Source: Gammaproteobacteria bacterium (lineage in GTDB: Bacteria > Pseudomonadota > Gammaproteobacteria > Steroidobacterales > Steroidobacteraceae). Taken from it: a DNA stretch of 64,000 bases. The stretch is taken from the NCBI GenBank assembly GCA_028293765.1, contig JAQGOG010000080.1, positions 1 through 64,000 of the forward strand, given 5' to 3'. The notes below the pieces were generated by a model that saw only the letters and a program-made list of their open reading frames with translations, was not told where the DNA came from and searched no databases. Of this stretch, positions 55,590-64,000 are shown in pieces. Numbering within the stretch: position 1 is the stretch's first letter; each line of letters opens with the position of its first letter. The translations under genes and the position numbers were made by a program.

Positions 55590-56861
55590 CTAGACCGGCA
55601 CGACATCGGGGCGATTTTTCGGGAACCGCGCCAGGGTCTCCCGGCTGATGTTCAGGTGTTCCATGACCAATTGTGGCGGTGAGTGGCTCAGCCAGTCGGA
55701 TAGCGAGACTTCTGCATAATGGTCGGACTTGAACAGCTCCAGGAACACCAGGTCGGTGCCGCCTGTGTTCTGGACGTAGTGGCCGAGGCTCTTCTTCACA
55801 TAGCCGATGTCACCCGCGCGAAAGTCGCCGGTGGTCGCCTTCGGGCCCGTATCGAACACTGTCATCCGCGCCTGCCCCTTGATGTAGTACTGCCATTCAT
55901 CCGCGTTGGGATGCCAATGCAGCTCCCGCAGGCCACCCGGCTTGACGGTGACCAGCGCCGCAGCGACAGTCGTCGATGTCTTGAAATTGCGGCTGTCCGC
56001 GATCTGCACGAATCCGCCCTTGGTCTGCCGGGTTGGTGGCAAATCGCTCAGCGAAAAAATGAACGGCTGCGGTGGCGCGCCCCGGGCCGACTGCACGGCA
56101 CGTTGATCGGCGGCTAGCGGGCCCGGATCCTGCCCCTGAAAGATCCACAGATTGTCGAGCGGAATGTCCTTGAACGCATCCGACGGGACGCCAAAATTCG
56201 CAGCCAGGACATCCGGCGGGGTGTGCGCGATCCAGTCGCTCAGCAGCAGTGTGTTGAATTCCGACGCCTTGCCGTTATCGAATGCCAGCAGGAACTCAGC
56301 GCCGGTCGCACCCAAGCCCTGCAATGAGTGCGGCAAACCCGCCGGAAAGTACCAGAGATCGCCGGTCTTGACGTCCGCGACCTGCGGGCGGCCCTGTTCG
56401 TCGAGGACCGTGATTCGGCACTTGCCGTCCAGCATGATGGCCCACTCAGCCTGTTGGTGCCAATGCATTTCCCGAATGCCGTTCTGTGCGAGTCGCATGT
56501 TGACGCCCGCGATATCCTGCGAGATTGCGAAGTCATCTTGCGTGACTTCGCGCGCCCACCCGCCGTTCTGGTAACGCTTGTGCGCATTGTTGAAGGACGC
56601 CCAGAACAGCGGCATGCCGTTGATGTCGGTGGCGGGCGGGTCCTGGAACGAAGGAAACTGCCCTGCGAGCGCCGGATTTTTCGGGCCCGGATCGTCCAGG
56701 CTCGTGCGGCTGCGCGCGTTGATCCGGCCTTCCGCTGGAGAGTCGGGATTGCCAAACGAGGCTGCTCTTGCGGTCGCGACCGCGCCGACAGCGGCCGCCG
56801 AGGCCACCGCACCAACCAGGATTTTGCGCCGCGACAAGTCAGGTATAGCGTCTTCAGTCAT
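55590..56861 (-). CDS. oxdC: Oxalate-decarboxylase-like bicupin, Tat-exported
   Basis: A 423-residue bicupin with a twin-arginine-type signal (LSRRKILVGAVASAAAVG). Both cupin domains keep metal ligands: H133, H135, E139 and H178 in the first, H315, H317, E322 and H361 in the second. The lid segment that holds the catalytic glutamate of oxalate decarboxylase (SENST in Bacillus) reads SEFNT at about 200-204, so the glutamate is kept. This supports Mn-dependent oxalate breakdown to formate and CO2, here in the periplasm. The adjacent Mn transporter fits that need. Other cupin activities cannot be excluded. Confidence 0.88.
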   Translation of the reverse strand: MTEDAIPDLSRRKILVGAVASAAAVGAVATARAASFGNPDSPAEGRINARSRTSLDDPGPKNPALAGQFPSFQDPPATDINGMPLFWASFNNAHKRYQNGGWAREVTQDDFAISQDIAGVNMRLAQNGIREMHWHQQAEWAIMLDGKCRITVLDEQGRPQVADVKTGDLWYFPAGLPHSLQGLGATGAEFLLAFDNGKASEFNTLLLSDWIAHTPPDVLAANFGVPSDAFKDIPLDNLWIFQGQDPGPLAADQRAVQSARGAPPQPFIFSLSDLPPTRQTKGGFVQIADSRNFKTSTTVAAALVTVKPGGLRELHWHPNADEWQYYIKGQARMTVFDTGPKATTGDFRAGDIGYVKKSLGHYVQNTGGTDLVFLELFKSDHYAEVSLSDWLSHSPPQLVMEHLNISRETLARFPKNRPDVVPV

Positions 56862-57320
56862 AATGTCTTTCCCTTTGGGCGTCCACGAGAAACGGGTTCA
56901 CCTTGCGGTGCCAGCCAGCCGAGCCGCCTCGCGGTGCACGCAAACCCGTTGCGGCAGAGCGGCAACACTGCTGTTACCTCAAAACCAGTGTCGGCTCGCG
57001 ATATGTCCATTCGGTTTCTCGAGGCTCAGCCTGCACTTCAATTGAAATGCCCGCTGCAGCTTCAGAAACTGTTGCGTCCCATTTCCGCCCACTGCGATTC
57101 CCGGCACGCGACAGCGGCTTACGGGGTCATTCCCGCCTTCTCCCGGAATGTTTCAGATGCAACAGACCTCGCGACCGCGGTGGGTCTCGTTAGTGAACTG
57201 CCACGCCGCAGAGGGCGAGCGGCGCGAATTTCGATTGAAATACCGTGCGCGGCCGGCGCAATACGTCGTTTACGGACCGCTCGCACAATAGCGGCCTGGA
57301 AAATATTTCCGGAGACGGTC
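56862..57320. other. Intergenic region with two TTCRATTGAA palindromes
   Basis: 459 bases between the oxalate-decarboxylase-like gene and the divergent small-protein pair. TTCAATTGAA (57037-57046) and TTCGATTGAA (57230-57239) are near-palindromes followed by similar bases (AATGCCC, AATACCG); they may be operators of the small-protein pair. No gene was recognised. Confidence 0.4.
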
Positions 57321-57452
57321 ATGAAAGCCTATCGATTGATTACGCTCGTGGCAGCGGTACTCATCACTGCCCTCCTGGCCCGATTCCTCACAAACGAGGA
57401 TGTGGGGCAGCTGCAGGATCAAGCCCATGTTGAATCGGCAGCCACCCCATGA
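57321..57452 (+). CDS. Small membrane or exported protein (43 residues)
   Basis: A 43-residue protein starting at an ATG with GGAG seven bases upstream. Residues 5-22 (RLITLVAAVLITALLARF) form one membrane segment or an uncleaved signal; the remaining 20 residues are acidic. Its stop overlaps the start of the next gene (ATGA at 57449-57452), so the two are translationally coupled. No family recognised. Confidence 0.7.
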   Translation: MKAYRLITLVAAVLITALLARFLTNEDVGQLQDQAHVESAATP

Positions 57453-57796
57453 AGTACCTCAGTGGGCCTCGACTGGCAGGCATCTGTGGCAGTGTCTTAT
57501 TGGCCTCACTGATTGGCACGAGCGTGGCCGTCGCGGACGAGGCTGGGCAGTGCGAGGTGAGACTCACTGTCGAGTTGACGCCAGATGTCCCGAACGCAAG
57601 CACTGGGGGGTTTTTGAGCTCCCTGCTGAGCAACCGAGTCAAATATGAGCTGACCCTGCTGCAGGAGGACAGCGACTCCGTCATCGTCGTCGACCTCACC
57701 GGGCCCGGCCCCGACTACCGTTGCCGCAACGCGATAGAGGCGATTCGCAGGGACGGACGAGTTCTATCGGTCCACGTGGACCAGGAATTCCGGTGA
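57449..57796 (+). CDS. Small exported protein of unknown function
   Basis: A 115-residue protein with a signal peptide ending near residue 29 (SVAVADEA). The mature part is beta-rich with two cysteines (GQCEVRLTVEL and YRCRNAIEAI) that could form a disulfide. No family recognised. It is coupled to the 43-residue membrane protein upstream, suggesting the two act together. Convergent with the MHS-type transporter gene. Confidence 0.75.
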   Translation: MKYLSGPRLAGICGSVLLASLIGTSVAVADEAGQCEVRLTVELTPDVPNASTGGFLSSLLSNRVKYELTLLQEDSDSVIVVDLTGPGPDYRCRNAIEAIRRDGRVLSVHVDQEFR

Positions 57797-57847
57797 TTCC
57801 GGGATTTCGCAAACGGCGGATGACGGTGAGCACGCAACTCGGCTCGA

Positions 57848-59140
57848 TCACGTCGTTTGTGGCGTACCTGCAGGCGCTGGCTTGAGATACGTTTTCACGG
57901 GTGCAGTCTCCGGCAGCTGAAAAAGGGTGATGAGCCCAATCATGACGCCGCAAAACATGTACCACGCGGGAGCAATAGGGTTGCCAGTAGCCCGGATCAG
58001 CCATGCAACGAAGAACTGGGTGGAACCGCCGAACACGGAGATCGCGAGAGCATAGATGATTGCGATCCCACCGGAGCGCACCCGATGCGGCAGTGATTCG
58101 ACGATCGCGACGATGATCGTCGCGGACGAGAGTGTGGATATGCTCCCCAATACCGCGCAGGCCAGATAAAGCGCGCCCGCGGTTCGCAGCCGCTCGAGCA
58201 GCCAGAACGAGGGGAACACTGCGATCGCCAGGAATAACCAGGGCACGATCATGATCGGCTTGCGACCGAACCGATCCGACAACCATCCGCCCAGGGAGTC
58301 GCATATGACGCCGCTCAGGCCCAGCACCGCTGTCGCGCCAAAGGCAACTTTCGTTGCCATACCGAGCGTTACGCTCGCGTAGGTCGTCATGTATTCGAGT
58401 AGATAATTCGTGGTGGTGGCGGTACTAAGCAGGATCAGACCCAGCACGACGACCCGCGCGTAGCCGCCAGGCGCCGGCTCTTCGTGCGCTTGCGCAGGCG
58501 CCCGCAGCGTTTCATTCAGTGTTCGGCGCAGCACGAATCCCACGGGAATGATTGCGGCACCCAACAGCAGCGCCACGCGCCAGCCCCATGCGTCGAGCGC
58601 TGGCGCGTCCAACACGCTTGCGAGACCGACGCCGACGAGTCCGGCGATACAGACAGCGAAGTCCGCGCTGGTCGCCTGCAGCGAAATGTACAGGCCGCGC
58701 CTCAACGGAGGCGCGGCTTCCATGAGGAAGGCCGTGCTCGGCCCGACTTCCCCGCCGAGCGCAAACCCTTGCAGCAGGCGAAACGTGATCGCGAGTACTG
58801 GCGCGAGCGCGCCAATGGATGCATACGAGGGAATGAGCGGCAGCCCGACCACGCCCACGCCGATCAGCGCAAACGAAAGCAGCATGGCGGGCTTGCGGCC
58901 GACCCGATCGCCGAGACGTCCGATAATCAGTGCCCCCAGCGGGCGCGTCAGAAATCCCACGCCAAACGTGGCAAGCGACGCCAGCAGGCTCGTGCCAGGC
59001 GTATTCGATGGGAAGAATGTGCGACCGATCTGCGCAGCGAAAAACGCATAGGTCACGAAATCATAGTATTCGAGCCCATTGCCGACGACAACGGCAAGCA
59101 CCTGCCGCTTTGGCAGCCCTGGAGCGTGCTCAGGTCCCAA
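57848..59140 (-). CDS. MFS transporter of the metabolite:H+ symporter type
   Basis: A 430-residue twelve-helix major facilitator transporter. The MHS-family motif after helix 2 is seen in LGALIIGRLGDRVGRKPAML, and a second copy in the second half (LGGWLSDRFGRKPIMI). MHS members import organic acids, osmolytes or shikimate-type compounds with protons. The substrate is not evident; the nearby oxalate-decarboxylase-like gene might hint at an organic acid. Confidence 0.9.
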   Translation of the reverse strand: MGPEHAPGLPKRQVLAVVVGNGLEYYDFVTYAFFAAQIGRTFFPSNTPGTSLLASLATFGVGFLTRPLGALIIGRLGDRVGRKPAMLLSFALIGVGVVGLPLIPSYASIGALAPVLAITFRLLQGFALGGEVGPSTAFLMEAAPPLRRGLYISLQATSADFAVCIAGLVGVGLASVLDAPALDAWGWRVALLLGAAIIPVGFVLRRTLNETLRAPAQAHEEPAPGGYARVVVLGLILLSTATTTNYLLEYMTTYASVTLGMATKVAFGATAVLGLSGVICDSLGGWLSDRFGRKPIMIVPWLFLAIAVFPSFWLLERLRTAGALYLACAVLGSISTLSSATIIVAIVESLPHRVRSGGIAIIYALAISVFGGSTQFFVAWLIRATGNPIAPAWYMFCGVMIGLITLFQLPETAPVKTYLKPAPAGTPQTT

Positions 59141-59275
59141 GCGCTCTCGTCATGTCTACTCCACGTAACCCGGGTGCAGAATGCTACAACGGAATCAGCG
59201 ATCATGATTCGAGATCCTCCCCTACGATACCATCCGCTTCGATTGCGGGTACCTGAACTTGCCAGCTCGCCCTCG

Positions 59276-59386
59276 GGAATTCGCGGCCTCGAGTCGCTGC
59301 TCGCCCGCGGTGAGCGGTTCACGGCGGTGTTCTGCTCCAACGATGAAATGGTAGCGAGGAAGGGCGTTGGCGTGTCCGATAGCTGA
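59276..59386 (+). pseudogene. Remnant of a LacI-family regulator
   Basis: The frame reads GIRGLESLLARGERFTAVFC then SNDEMVA, which matches the effector-domain strand of LacI/PurR regulators (typically LLARGERFTAVFAxNDxMA). The match stops after this, and the frame ends at 59384-59386. Only about 28 codons are recognisable, with no DNA-binding head nearby. It sits just upstream of the glycosidase genes, where a LacI regulator would be expected. The rest of the gap 59141-59500 shows nothing else. Recognition from family memory only. Confidence 0.5.
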
Positions 59387-59500
59387 ACGGATCGAAATCA
59401 ATGACTACGTGGTGCAGTTGGTACTTGACGCCGGTCAAGGCGGCTCGCATGGAAGAGGTGATCGTTGCAGCACGCATCGAGAGACCTAAGGACACGCGTC

Positions 59501-61918
59501 ATGAGGAAGACACTCTCCCACGCTTCCCGGCTTGCGACATTCGCGCTTGCCGTCACCCTTGTCAGCGCCATGACTCCAACGATTGCCCTCGGTCAGGCGT
59601 CCGGCGGACCCAATGGGAGTCAGCCGTCCTCCGAGACCGTTCGCGGTCTCCTCATGAACAACTGGACCGACTCCGTAGCAATCCATTACGCGCGGCAGCT
59701 CTACAAAAAAGACTCGCATCTGTTCGGTCCTTACCTCGTAGCGTTGCGCAGCGCGATCGACTGGCCCGTGAATCAGATCGACGGCGCTACGGCCTTCTTC
59801 CACGCGGAGGTCCTCGGTGGGAACAACGGCAGCGGCAAGGGACAACTGACCGGCCCCGAGAAGCCGGCCACCCTGTGCGAGTCGAGCGGAAACGCGAGCG
59901 GAGACGATGCTCCGGCCGACCCGGGATTGCGGCAATCGTATCCATCCGTCATGTGCTTCGACGACGGGGGTGTCCTGAACGTCGAGTACCTGCGGGAGAC
60001 GCAACGCGGCCTGCCGATCCAGATCGAGAAGGCGTACGCGATGGTGCCGGCTCAGCCCTTTCTCGTCGTCCGATACACACTGACCAACAACATCCCGCCG
60101 CAAGACAACAAGAAAGTTCGCGCGCGCTTCGCGGAGGTGGTGCACCTCCACAACAAAGGCGTGCCCGACCGCGAGAAGGCGATAGAGAACATGGCCGAGA
60201 CGGGCATCTACCAGCCCCCACCCGGGCAGCCGATCAACGACATGCACGCCGAGTGGCATCCGGAGCTGAACGCCTGGATCGCCGACATGAGCGCCTCGAA
60301 CGGGACTTTCCTCGTCTTCGGCGCTCTCCAGGGGGCGGATCGGCACCGAGCCTTCCAGCCGGTCTCCGGCGCGACCGAATTCGACCGCGCCGTCGCGCCG
60401 GAGATGGATACCGTCGACCAGCCCGGGCCGCCGCAGAACGTGGATCGGATGACCGGAAAGGATCTCGGGCTCTCGATCTGGACGCAGGTCGACCTCAACC
60501 CCACAGCCAAACAGCAGTACTTCTTCTTCTACGCGGTCACGTCGAGCCTCGATGAGGCGCAGCAGGTCGCGCTGGGGGCACGTTCAGCTACGGATCCCGG
60601 TCCCTTCTGGTTCAATGAGACGAAGCGCGCGTACCAGACCTGGTTGCAGCAGGGCCGGCAGGTCCAGACGCCGGATCCGGGCCTTCGCAAGGCGCTCACC
60701 CGGGAGCTCATCACCAGCAAGCAGTCGCAACAGCCCGAGTTCGGCTCGTTCGTGGCCGCGACGAATCCGGCGTACGGCCACAAGGTCTGGCCGCGCGATT
60801 CGTCCGTCACGGCCCTGGGTTTCGCGGCCGCCGGTCACTTGGACGAGGCCATGAAATACTACCGGTGGATGGCCTCCGTGCAGGAGGACGGCAGCCGGCA
60901 GAACTACCCGACGGGAACCTGGTTCTCGAACTACAGCTACTGGCTTCGCAAAGGACCGAAAACCTTCCGGGAGCCGGAGTGGGACTCGCTCGGCCTCTTC
61001 ATGACCGGCGTCTACCACACGTGGCGGCTGCTGAAGGAGCAGGACCCGCAGGCGGCCCACGACTTCCTGACCAGCCCCATCGAGAGGATCGACCAGGGTC
61101 CGACCTCAGTGTACGACGCGGTGAGTCGGACGGCGGACTTCCTCAAGAACAACATCAACGAGCATGGCTTCGGCCCAGGCGACTTCTCGATCTGGGAAGA
61201 GGACTTCGAGTGGGCCACCTTCACGCAGGTGAACTATGCCTCCGGGCTCAACGCGGCCCACCTCCTCGCCCAGCAGATGGGAGACGCCGATCACGCCAAT
61301 CAGTGGCTCAACAGCGGGCGCCGGATACTCGATACGATCCACCGATCGGCCTCCGCCCAGCCCTGCCCCGGGCTGTGGAACGACAGCGAGGCGCGTTGGA
61401 ACCGCGCGACCTGGTGGCCCACCTGCACGCGCGACGACCGCCTGGACGCCGCCACAGATCTCGTCTGGGTGTTTGGCCTGGTCGACAAGGCCGACAATCG
61501 GGCCGTTTCGCAGCGAAACGCGGTCCTCTCGCGACTCGCACTCGGCAGCGACCACATCGGCATTGCGCGCTACGAGGGCGATGAGTTCTATCACCAAAAG
61601 GACTTCAGCCCCGGCGGTCAATTCGAGGCCAGCACAAACATGCCCAGCTGGCCGCAGCTGGACATGTACATGAGTTTGCTCGAGCACTGGCGCGGTCTTG
61701 ACGACATCGCACTCAAGCGTCTTCAGTGGTACGCCAGGGTCACCAACGTCGGGTACATGCCGCCTGGTGAGGCAGTCGACCGGCAGACGAATCGCCCGCT
61801 GCCGAGCACCGCCGCGGAGCCGGTCACGGCTGCCTGGTACGCCATGGGGCTCCTGAACTACCTCAACCTGTTTGATCCGCGGCTGCCGCCCCTCGTGGGC
61901 TCCGGGTCGACGCCTTAG
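59501..61918 (+). CDS. Exported GH15-type glycosidase (glucodextranase/glucoamylase-like)
   Basis: An 805-residue secreted glycosidase. The start at 59501 has AAGGA nine bases upstream, and a signal peptide ends near residue 32 (IALGQA). Residues about 45-300 form the N-terminal beta-sandwich of bacterial GH15 enzymes; about 330-790 form the alpha/alpha barrel with YGHKVWPRDSSVTALGFAAA, NYPTGTWFSNYSYWLRKGP and the acidic FSIWEEDFEWATFTQV segment that should hold the general acid. Its closest build is the glucodextranase / dextran-active branch, though a general glucoamylase cannot be excluded. It is followed 27 bases later by a GH66 gene. Confidence 0.88.
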   Translation: MRKTLSHASRLATFALAVTLVSAMTPTIALGQASGGPNGSQPSSETVRGLLMNNWTDSVAIHYARQLYKKDSHLFGPYLVALRSAIDWPVNQIDGATAFFHAEVLGGNNGSGKGQLTGPEKPATLCESSGNASGDDAPADPGLRQSYPSVMCFDDGGVLNVEYLRETQRGLPIQIEKAYAMVPAQPFLVVRYTLTNNIPPQDNKKVRARFAEVVHLHNKGVPDREKAIENMAETGIYQPPPGQPINDMHAEWHPELNAWIADMSASNGTFLVFGALQGADRHRAFQPVSGATEFDRAVAPEMDTVDQPGPPQNVDRMTGKDLGLSIWTQVDLNPTAKQQYFFFYAVTSSLDEAQQVALGARSATDPGPFWFNETKRAYQTWLQQGRQVQTPDPGLRKALTRELITSKQSQQPEFGSFVAATNPAYGHKVWPRDSSVTALGFAAAGHLDEAMKYYRWMASVQEDGSRQNYPTGTWFSNYSYWLRKGPKTFREPEWDSLGLFMTGVYHTWRLLKEQDPQAAHDFLTSPIERIDQGPTSVYDAVSRTADFLKNNINEHGFGPGDFSIWEEDFEWATFTQVNYASGLNAAHLLAQQMGDADHANQWLNSGRRILDTIHRSASAQPCPGLWNDSEARWNRATWWPTCTRDDRLDAATDLVWVFGLVDKADNRAVSQRNAVLSRLALGSDHIGIARYEGDEFYHQKDFSPGGQFEASTNMPSWPQLDMYMSLLEHWRGLDDIALKRLQWYARVTNVGYMPPGEAVDRQTNRPLPSTAAEPVTAAWYAMGLLNYLNLFDPRLPPLVGSGSTP

Positions 61919-61945
61919 ACCTGCCAGCGACGGAGGAGTCACCGT

Positions 61946-64000
61946 ATGGGAAGTCACATCAAACGCCCCGTGATTCCTCGGGCCACCCAGCCGGCCGCGT
62001 TACTCGTCGCAACGCTTGCGCTGCCCGTGTTGGTGGCGCAGGCGCAGATACCTCCGTCGGTCCCATCCAGCCTGACCGACGCCCTGGCGCCGCACCCCGA
62101 CGTGGCGCGCGTCTATCCTCTAGCGGCTCGCTTCTCGCCAGGCCAGGAGGTGGCGATGGGCGTAGAAGCTCTGTCTCCGACCGGCGCGCCGCTGGTCGGG
62201 CCGATCCAGCTGAACATCTTTCACCTACAGGACCAGGTGTTTCGCGCGATGAGCGAGCCGGTCACGCTCCGGCCCGACGCACCCACGACAGTGCAGTTCA
62301 AGTGGACGCCGCCGCCCACCGACTTCACCGGCTACCTGGCCGTCGTCTCGGTCGGCGGTCGCGTCATAGGGTCGACCGGCATCGACATCAGCTCCTCGCC
62401 ACTCGGGTATCCGCGGTATGGCTATCTGTCAAACTTTGCGCCGGACCAAACACCCAACGTCGTCGGCCCGATCGTGCAGCGGCTTGCCCAGGACTACCAC
62501 TTGAACATGTTCCAGTTCTACGACTGGTTCTGGCGTCACGAGAAGCTGATCGAGCGCGATAACGGCAACCTCCTGCCCTCCTGGAAGGACCTCTTCGGTC
62601 GGACCAGCTCGGTAGACGTCATACACAATCTCGTCGGCGCCGTGCACAGCTACAACGCCTTCGCCATGGCCTACGTCATGATCTACGCCGCGCGCGAAGG
62701 GTACGCCCAGCTCTGGCCGATCAGCCCGTCGTGGGGCATGTTCGCGCAGCCGCAGGCCAAGCAGCAGTTTTCCCTCGACTTCAGCTCCGTGAAACCGGGG
62801 ACGATGCTCTTTCTGTTCGATCCGGCAAATCCCGGCTGGCAGAACTGGATCACGTCGGAGTACGTGGACGCGGTCAAGACCTTCAGCTTCGACGGAGTCC
62901 ACATCGACCAACTTGGACAGCGCCAGGGCGTCCTCCGAGCCGACGGGTCGCCAATCGATCTGCCCAGCGCCTTCGCGAGCTTCCTCGAGGCGGCCGACGC
63001 CCGGCTCTCGGCGAGCGATCCGCAGCGTGCGGCGTGCACCTTCAACCTTGTCGACGGGACGGTCGACGGCTGGGCCGTCCCCCAGGTGGCGGGGAGCACA
63101 GCGTGCGACTTCCTCTATAGCGAGATCTGGTTCAAGACGAACACATACGATGACCTGCGTCGCTACATCGAGCAACTCCGGGCGATCGGCAAACACCGGC
63201 CGGTGGTGCTCGCGGCGTACGCGCAGTACGGCGAGCAGGCCGGCCCCATCTATGAGGCTGAGGGGACGACCACGCTGACGGGTGGTGCTGGCATCGCTAA
63301 CAACGTGCCGGGTTTCACCGGCCTCGGCTTCATCGACAGCATGGACCATCCAGGCGATTCCATCACCTGGACAATCGGCCTCCCCGAATCGTCCCCGGAG
63401 GCGCTCGTATTCCGCTACTCGAACGCGAGCGGTCACGTTGTCCACGCACGGGTGTACGTCAACGGCAACCCGGTCGGCGACATCCAGTTACCCTCTAAAG
63501 CGGACTGGAGCGCCTGGGAGACCTCCCCTCACGTGACGGCGCAGCTCGCGGCCGGGACGAGTAAGGTCACGCTGGCCATCGCGGAGGAGACGGGCGGCGC
63601 GATCTTCGTCGACAATCTGCGCCTCGACGAGTTTGATGAGCATGCGGTCCGCCTGGAGCTGGCGGCCATCTACGCGTCCGGCGCCACGTCGATCATCATC
63701 GGTGACGACCAGCAGGGCCTCACTAATGAGTACTACCCCGACCGGTCGAAGGCCATCCCACCGCCACTGAGGCGAGCCCTCCGCGATTCCCAGTCCTTCA
63801 TCAGCGCCTACGAGACCCTTCTCTTCGCGCCGGAGGTGGTCTCGCTCGGGAACGGGACGAGCCGGCTCGTTTCGATGTCAGGCCAGCGGTTGATCGATAA
63901 AGGGGCGAACGGGATTTGGGTCGTGCCGCGCCAGATCGGCCCGTACGACACGCTCCACCTGGTCAACCTGGTCACGCTCGACGACTCCTGGCGCAACGCC
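61946..64000 (+). CDS. GH66 dextranase / cycloisomaltooligosaccharide glucanotransferase-like (runs off right edge)
   Basis: 685 codons to the window end, still open. GGAGGAG lies eight bases before the ATG and a signal peptide ends near residue 34 (VAQAQI). A beta-sandwich (about 45-150) leads into a TIM-barrel with GH66 blocks YGYLSNFAP, NMFQFYDWFWRHEKL, FDGVHIDQLG (candidate nucleophile D321) and LYSEIWFK (candidate acid/base E393). Residues about 465-565 look like a CBM35 insert inside the barrel (VFRYSNASG, VYVNGNPVG, ending GAIFVDNLRLDEF), the arrangement of CITases; plain dextranases lack it. The barrel then continues (LAAIYASGATSIIIGDD). It cuts dextran and may cyclise it. A small in-cluster partner of the GH15 gene. 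Confidence 0.88.
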   Translation, partial: MGSHIKRPVIPRATQPAALLVATLALPVLVAQAQIPPSVPSSLTDALAPHPDVARVYPLAARFSPGQEVAMGVEALSPTGAPLVGPIQLNIFHLQDQVFRAMSEPVTLRPDAPTTVQFKWTPPPTDFTGYLAVVSVGGRVIGSTGIDISSSPLGYPRYGYLSNFAPDQTPNVVGPIVQRLAQDYHLNMFQFYDWFWRHEKLIERDNGNLLPSWKDLFGRTSSVDVIHNLVGAVHSYNAFAMAYVMIYAAREGYAQLWPISPSWGMFAQPQAKQQFSLDFSSVKPGTMLFLFDPANPGWQNWITSEYVDAVKTFSFDGVHIDQLGQRQGVLRADGSPIDLPSAFASFLEAADARLSASDPQRAACTFNLVDGTVDGWAVPQVAGSTACDFLYSEIWFKTNTYDDLRRYIEQLRAIGKHRPVVLAAYAQYGEQAGPIYEAEGTTTLTGGAGIANNVPGFTGLGFIDSMDHPGDSITWTIGLPESSPEALVFRYSNASGHVVHARVYVNGNPVGDIQLPSKADWSAWETSPHVTAQLAAGTSKVTLAIAEETGGAIFVDNLRLDEFDEHAVRLELAAIYASGATSIIIGDDQQGLTNEYYPDRSKAIPPPLRRALRDSQSFISAYETLLFAPEVVSLGNGTSRLVSMSGQRLIDKGANGIWVVPRQIGPYDTLHLVNLVTLDDSWRNA

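Overview
The window is a high-GC, Gram-negative chromosome segment. It has two RND efflux pumps, TolC and lipoprotein components, UrcA-like and DUF3300/DUF2950 secreted proteins, two bactofilins, Tat-exported enzymes and PQQ- and molybdenum-dependent periplasmic dehydrogenases. This suggests a proteobacterium, most likely a gammaproteobacterium near the Steroidobacter/Xanthomonadales group. That placement is inference: no rRNA, tRNA or ribosomal protein gene is present to fix it. I saw no CRISPR array, intact insertion sequence or phage module. Several truncated paralogues and gene remnants show past rearrangement.

Positions 1-20381 form a regulated oxidation and efflux island. It starts with the end of an AraC regulator, a LuxR-type orphan regulator, a DUF302 gene and a broken copy of a winged-helix/NB-ARC ATPase regulator. 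A full AraC paralogue follows, then a run of + strand genes: PQQ dehydrogenase with cytochrome c tail, Tat-exported polysaccharide deacetylase-like protein, DoxX-like membrane protein, a periplasmic-binding-protein/TolC fusion, an adaptor lipoprotein, an RND pump and a SnoaL-like protein. A second-type AraC gene and the intact winged-helix/ATPase regulator close the island. An imperfect ~84 bp element occurs three times, before the LuxR, PQQ dehydrogenase and deacetylase genes, and may tie them into one regulon.

Positions 20718-33366 are a mixed stretch: secreted phosphoesterase, PLD/cardiolipin-synthase-like protein, winged-helix/TPR regulator, secreted repeat protein, SCP2-like plus glycogen-debranching-type glycosidase pair, O6-alkylguanine repair protein, aldo/keto reductase and a quinone-oxidoreductase-like MDR enzyme. 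Strong hairpins punctuate the gene ends. Positions 33388-42759 (- strand) hold an RND pump with adaptor, remnants of an ArsR-SRPBCC pair, and an isoquinoline-oxidoreductase-type molybdenum enzyme with a triheme cytochrome c.

Positions 43060-59140 hold a flavin/PPOX-like protein, the DUF3300-DUF2950 pair, an MscS channel, a LysR-azoreductase-pirin unit with paired operator-like sites, an LRAT-like protein, two exported proteins with matching 5' leader stem-loops, two bactofilins, a TraR/DksA-like protein with half a zinc finger, an oxalate-decarboxylase-like bicupin next to an Nramp Mn transporter, a two-gene unit of unknown small exported proteins, and an MHS-type transporter. The window ends in a probable dextran/isomalto-glucan locus: a LacI remnant, a GH15-type glycosidase and a GH66 protein with a carbohydrate-binding insert that runs off the right edge.

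The best candidates for new biology are the binding-protein/TolC fusion pump with its repeated upstream element, the covarying leader stem-loops at 50656 and 51285, and the GH66/GH15 locus.
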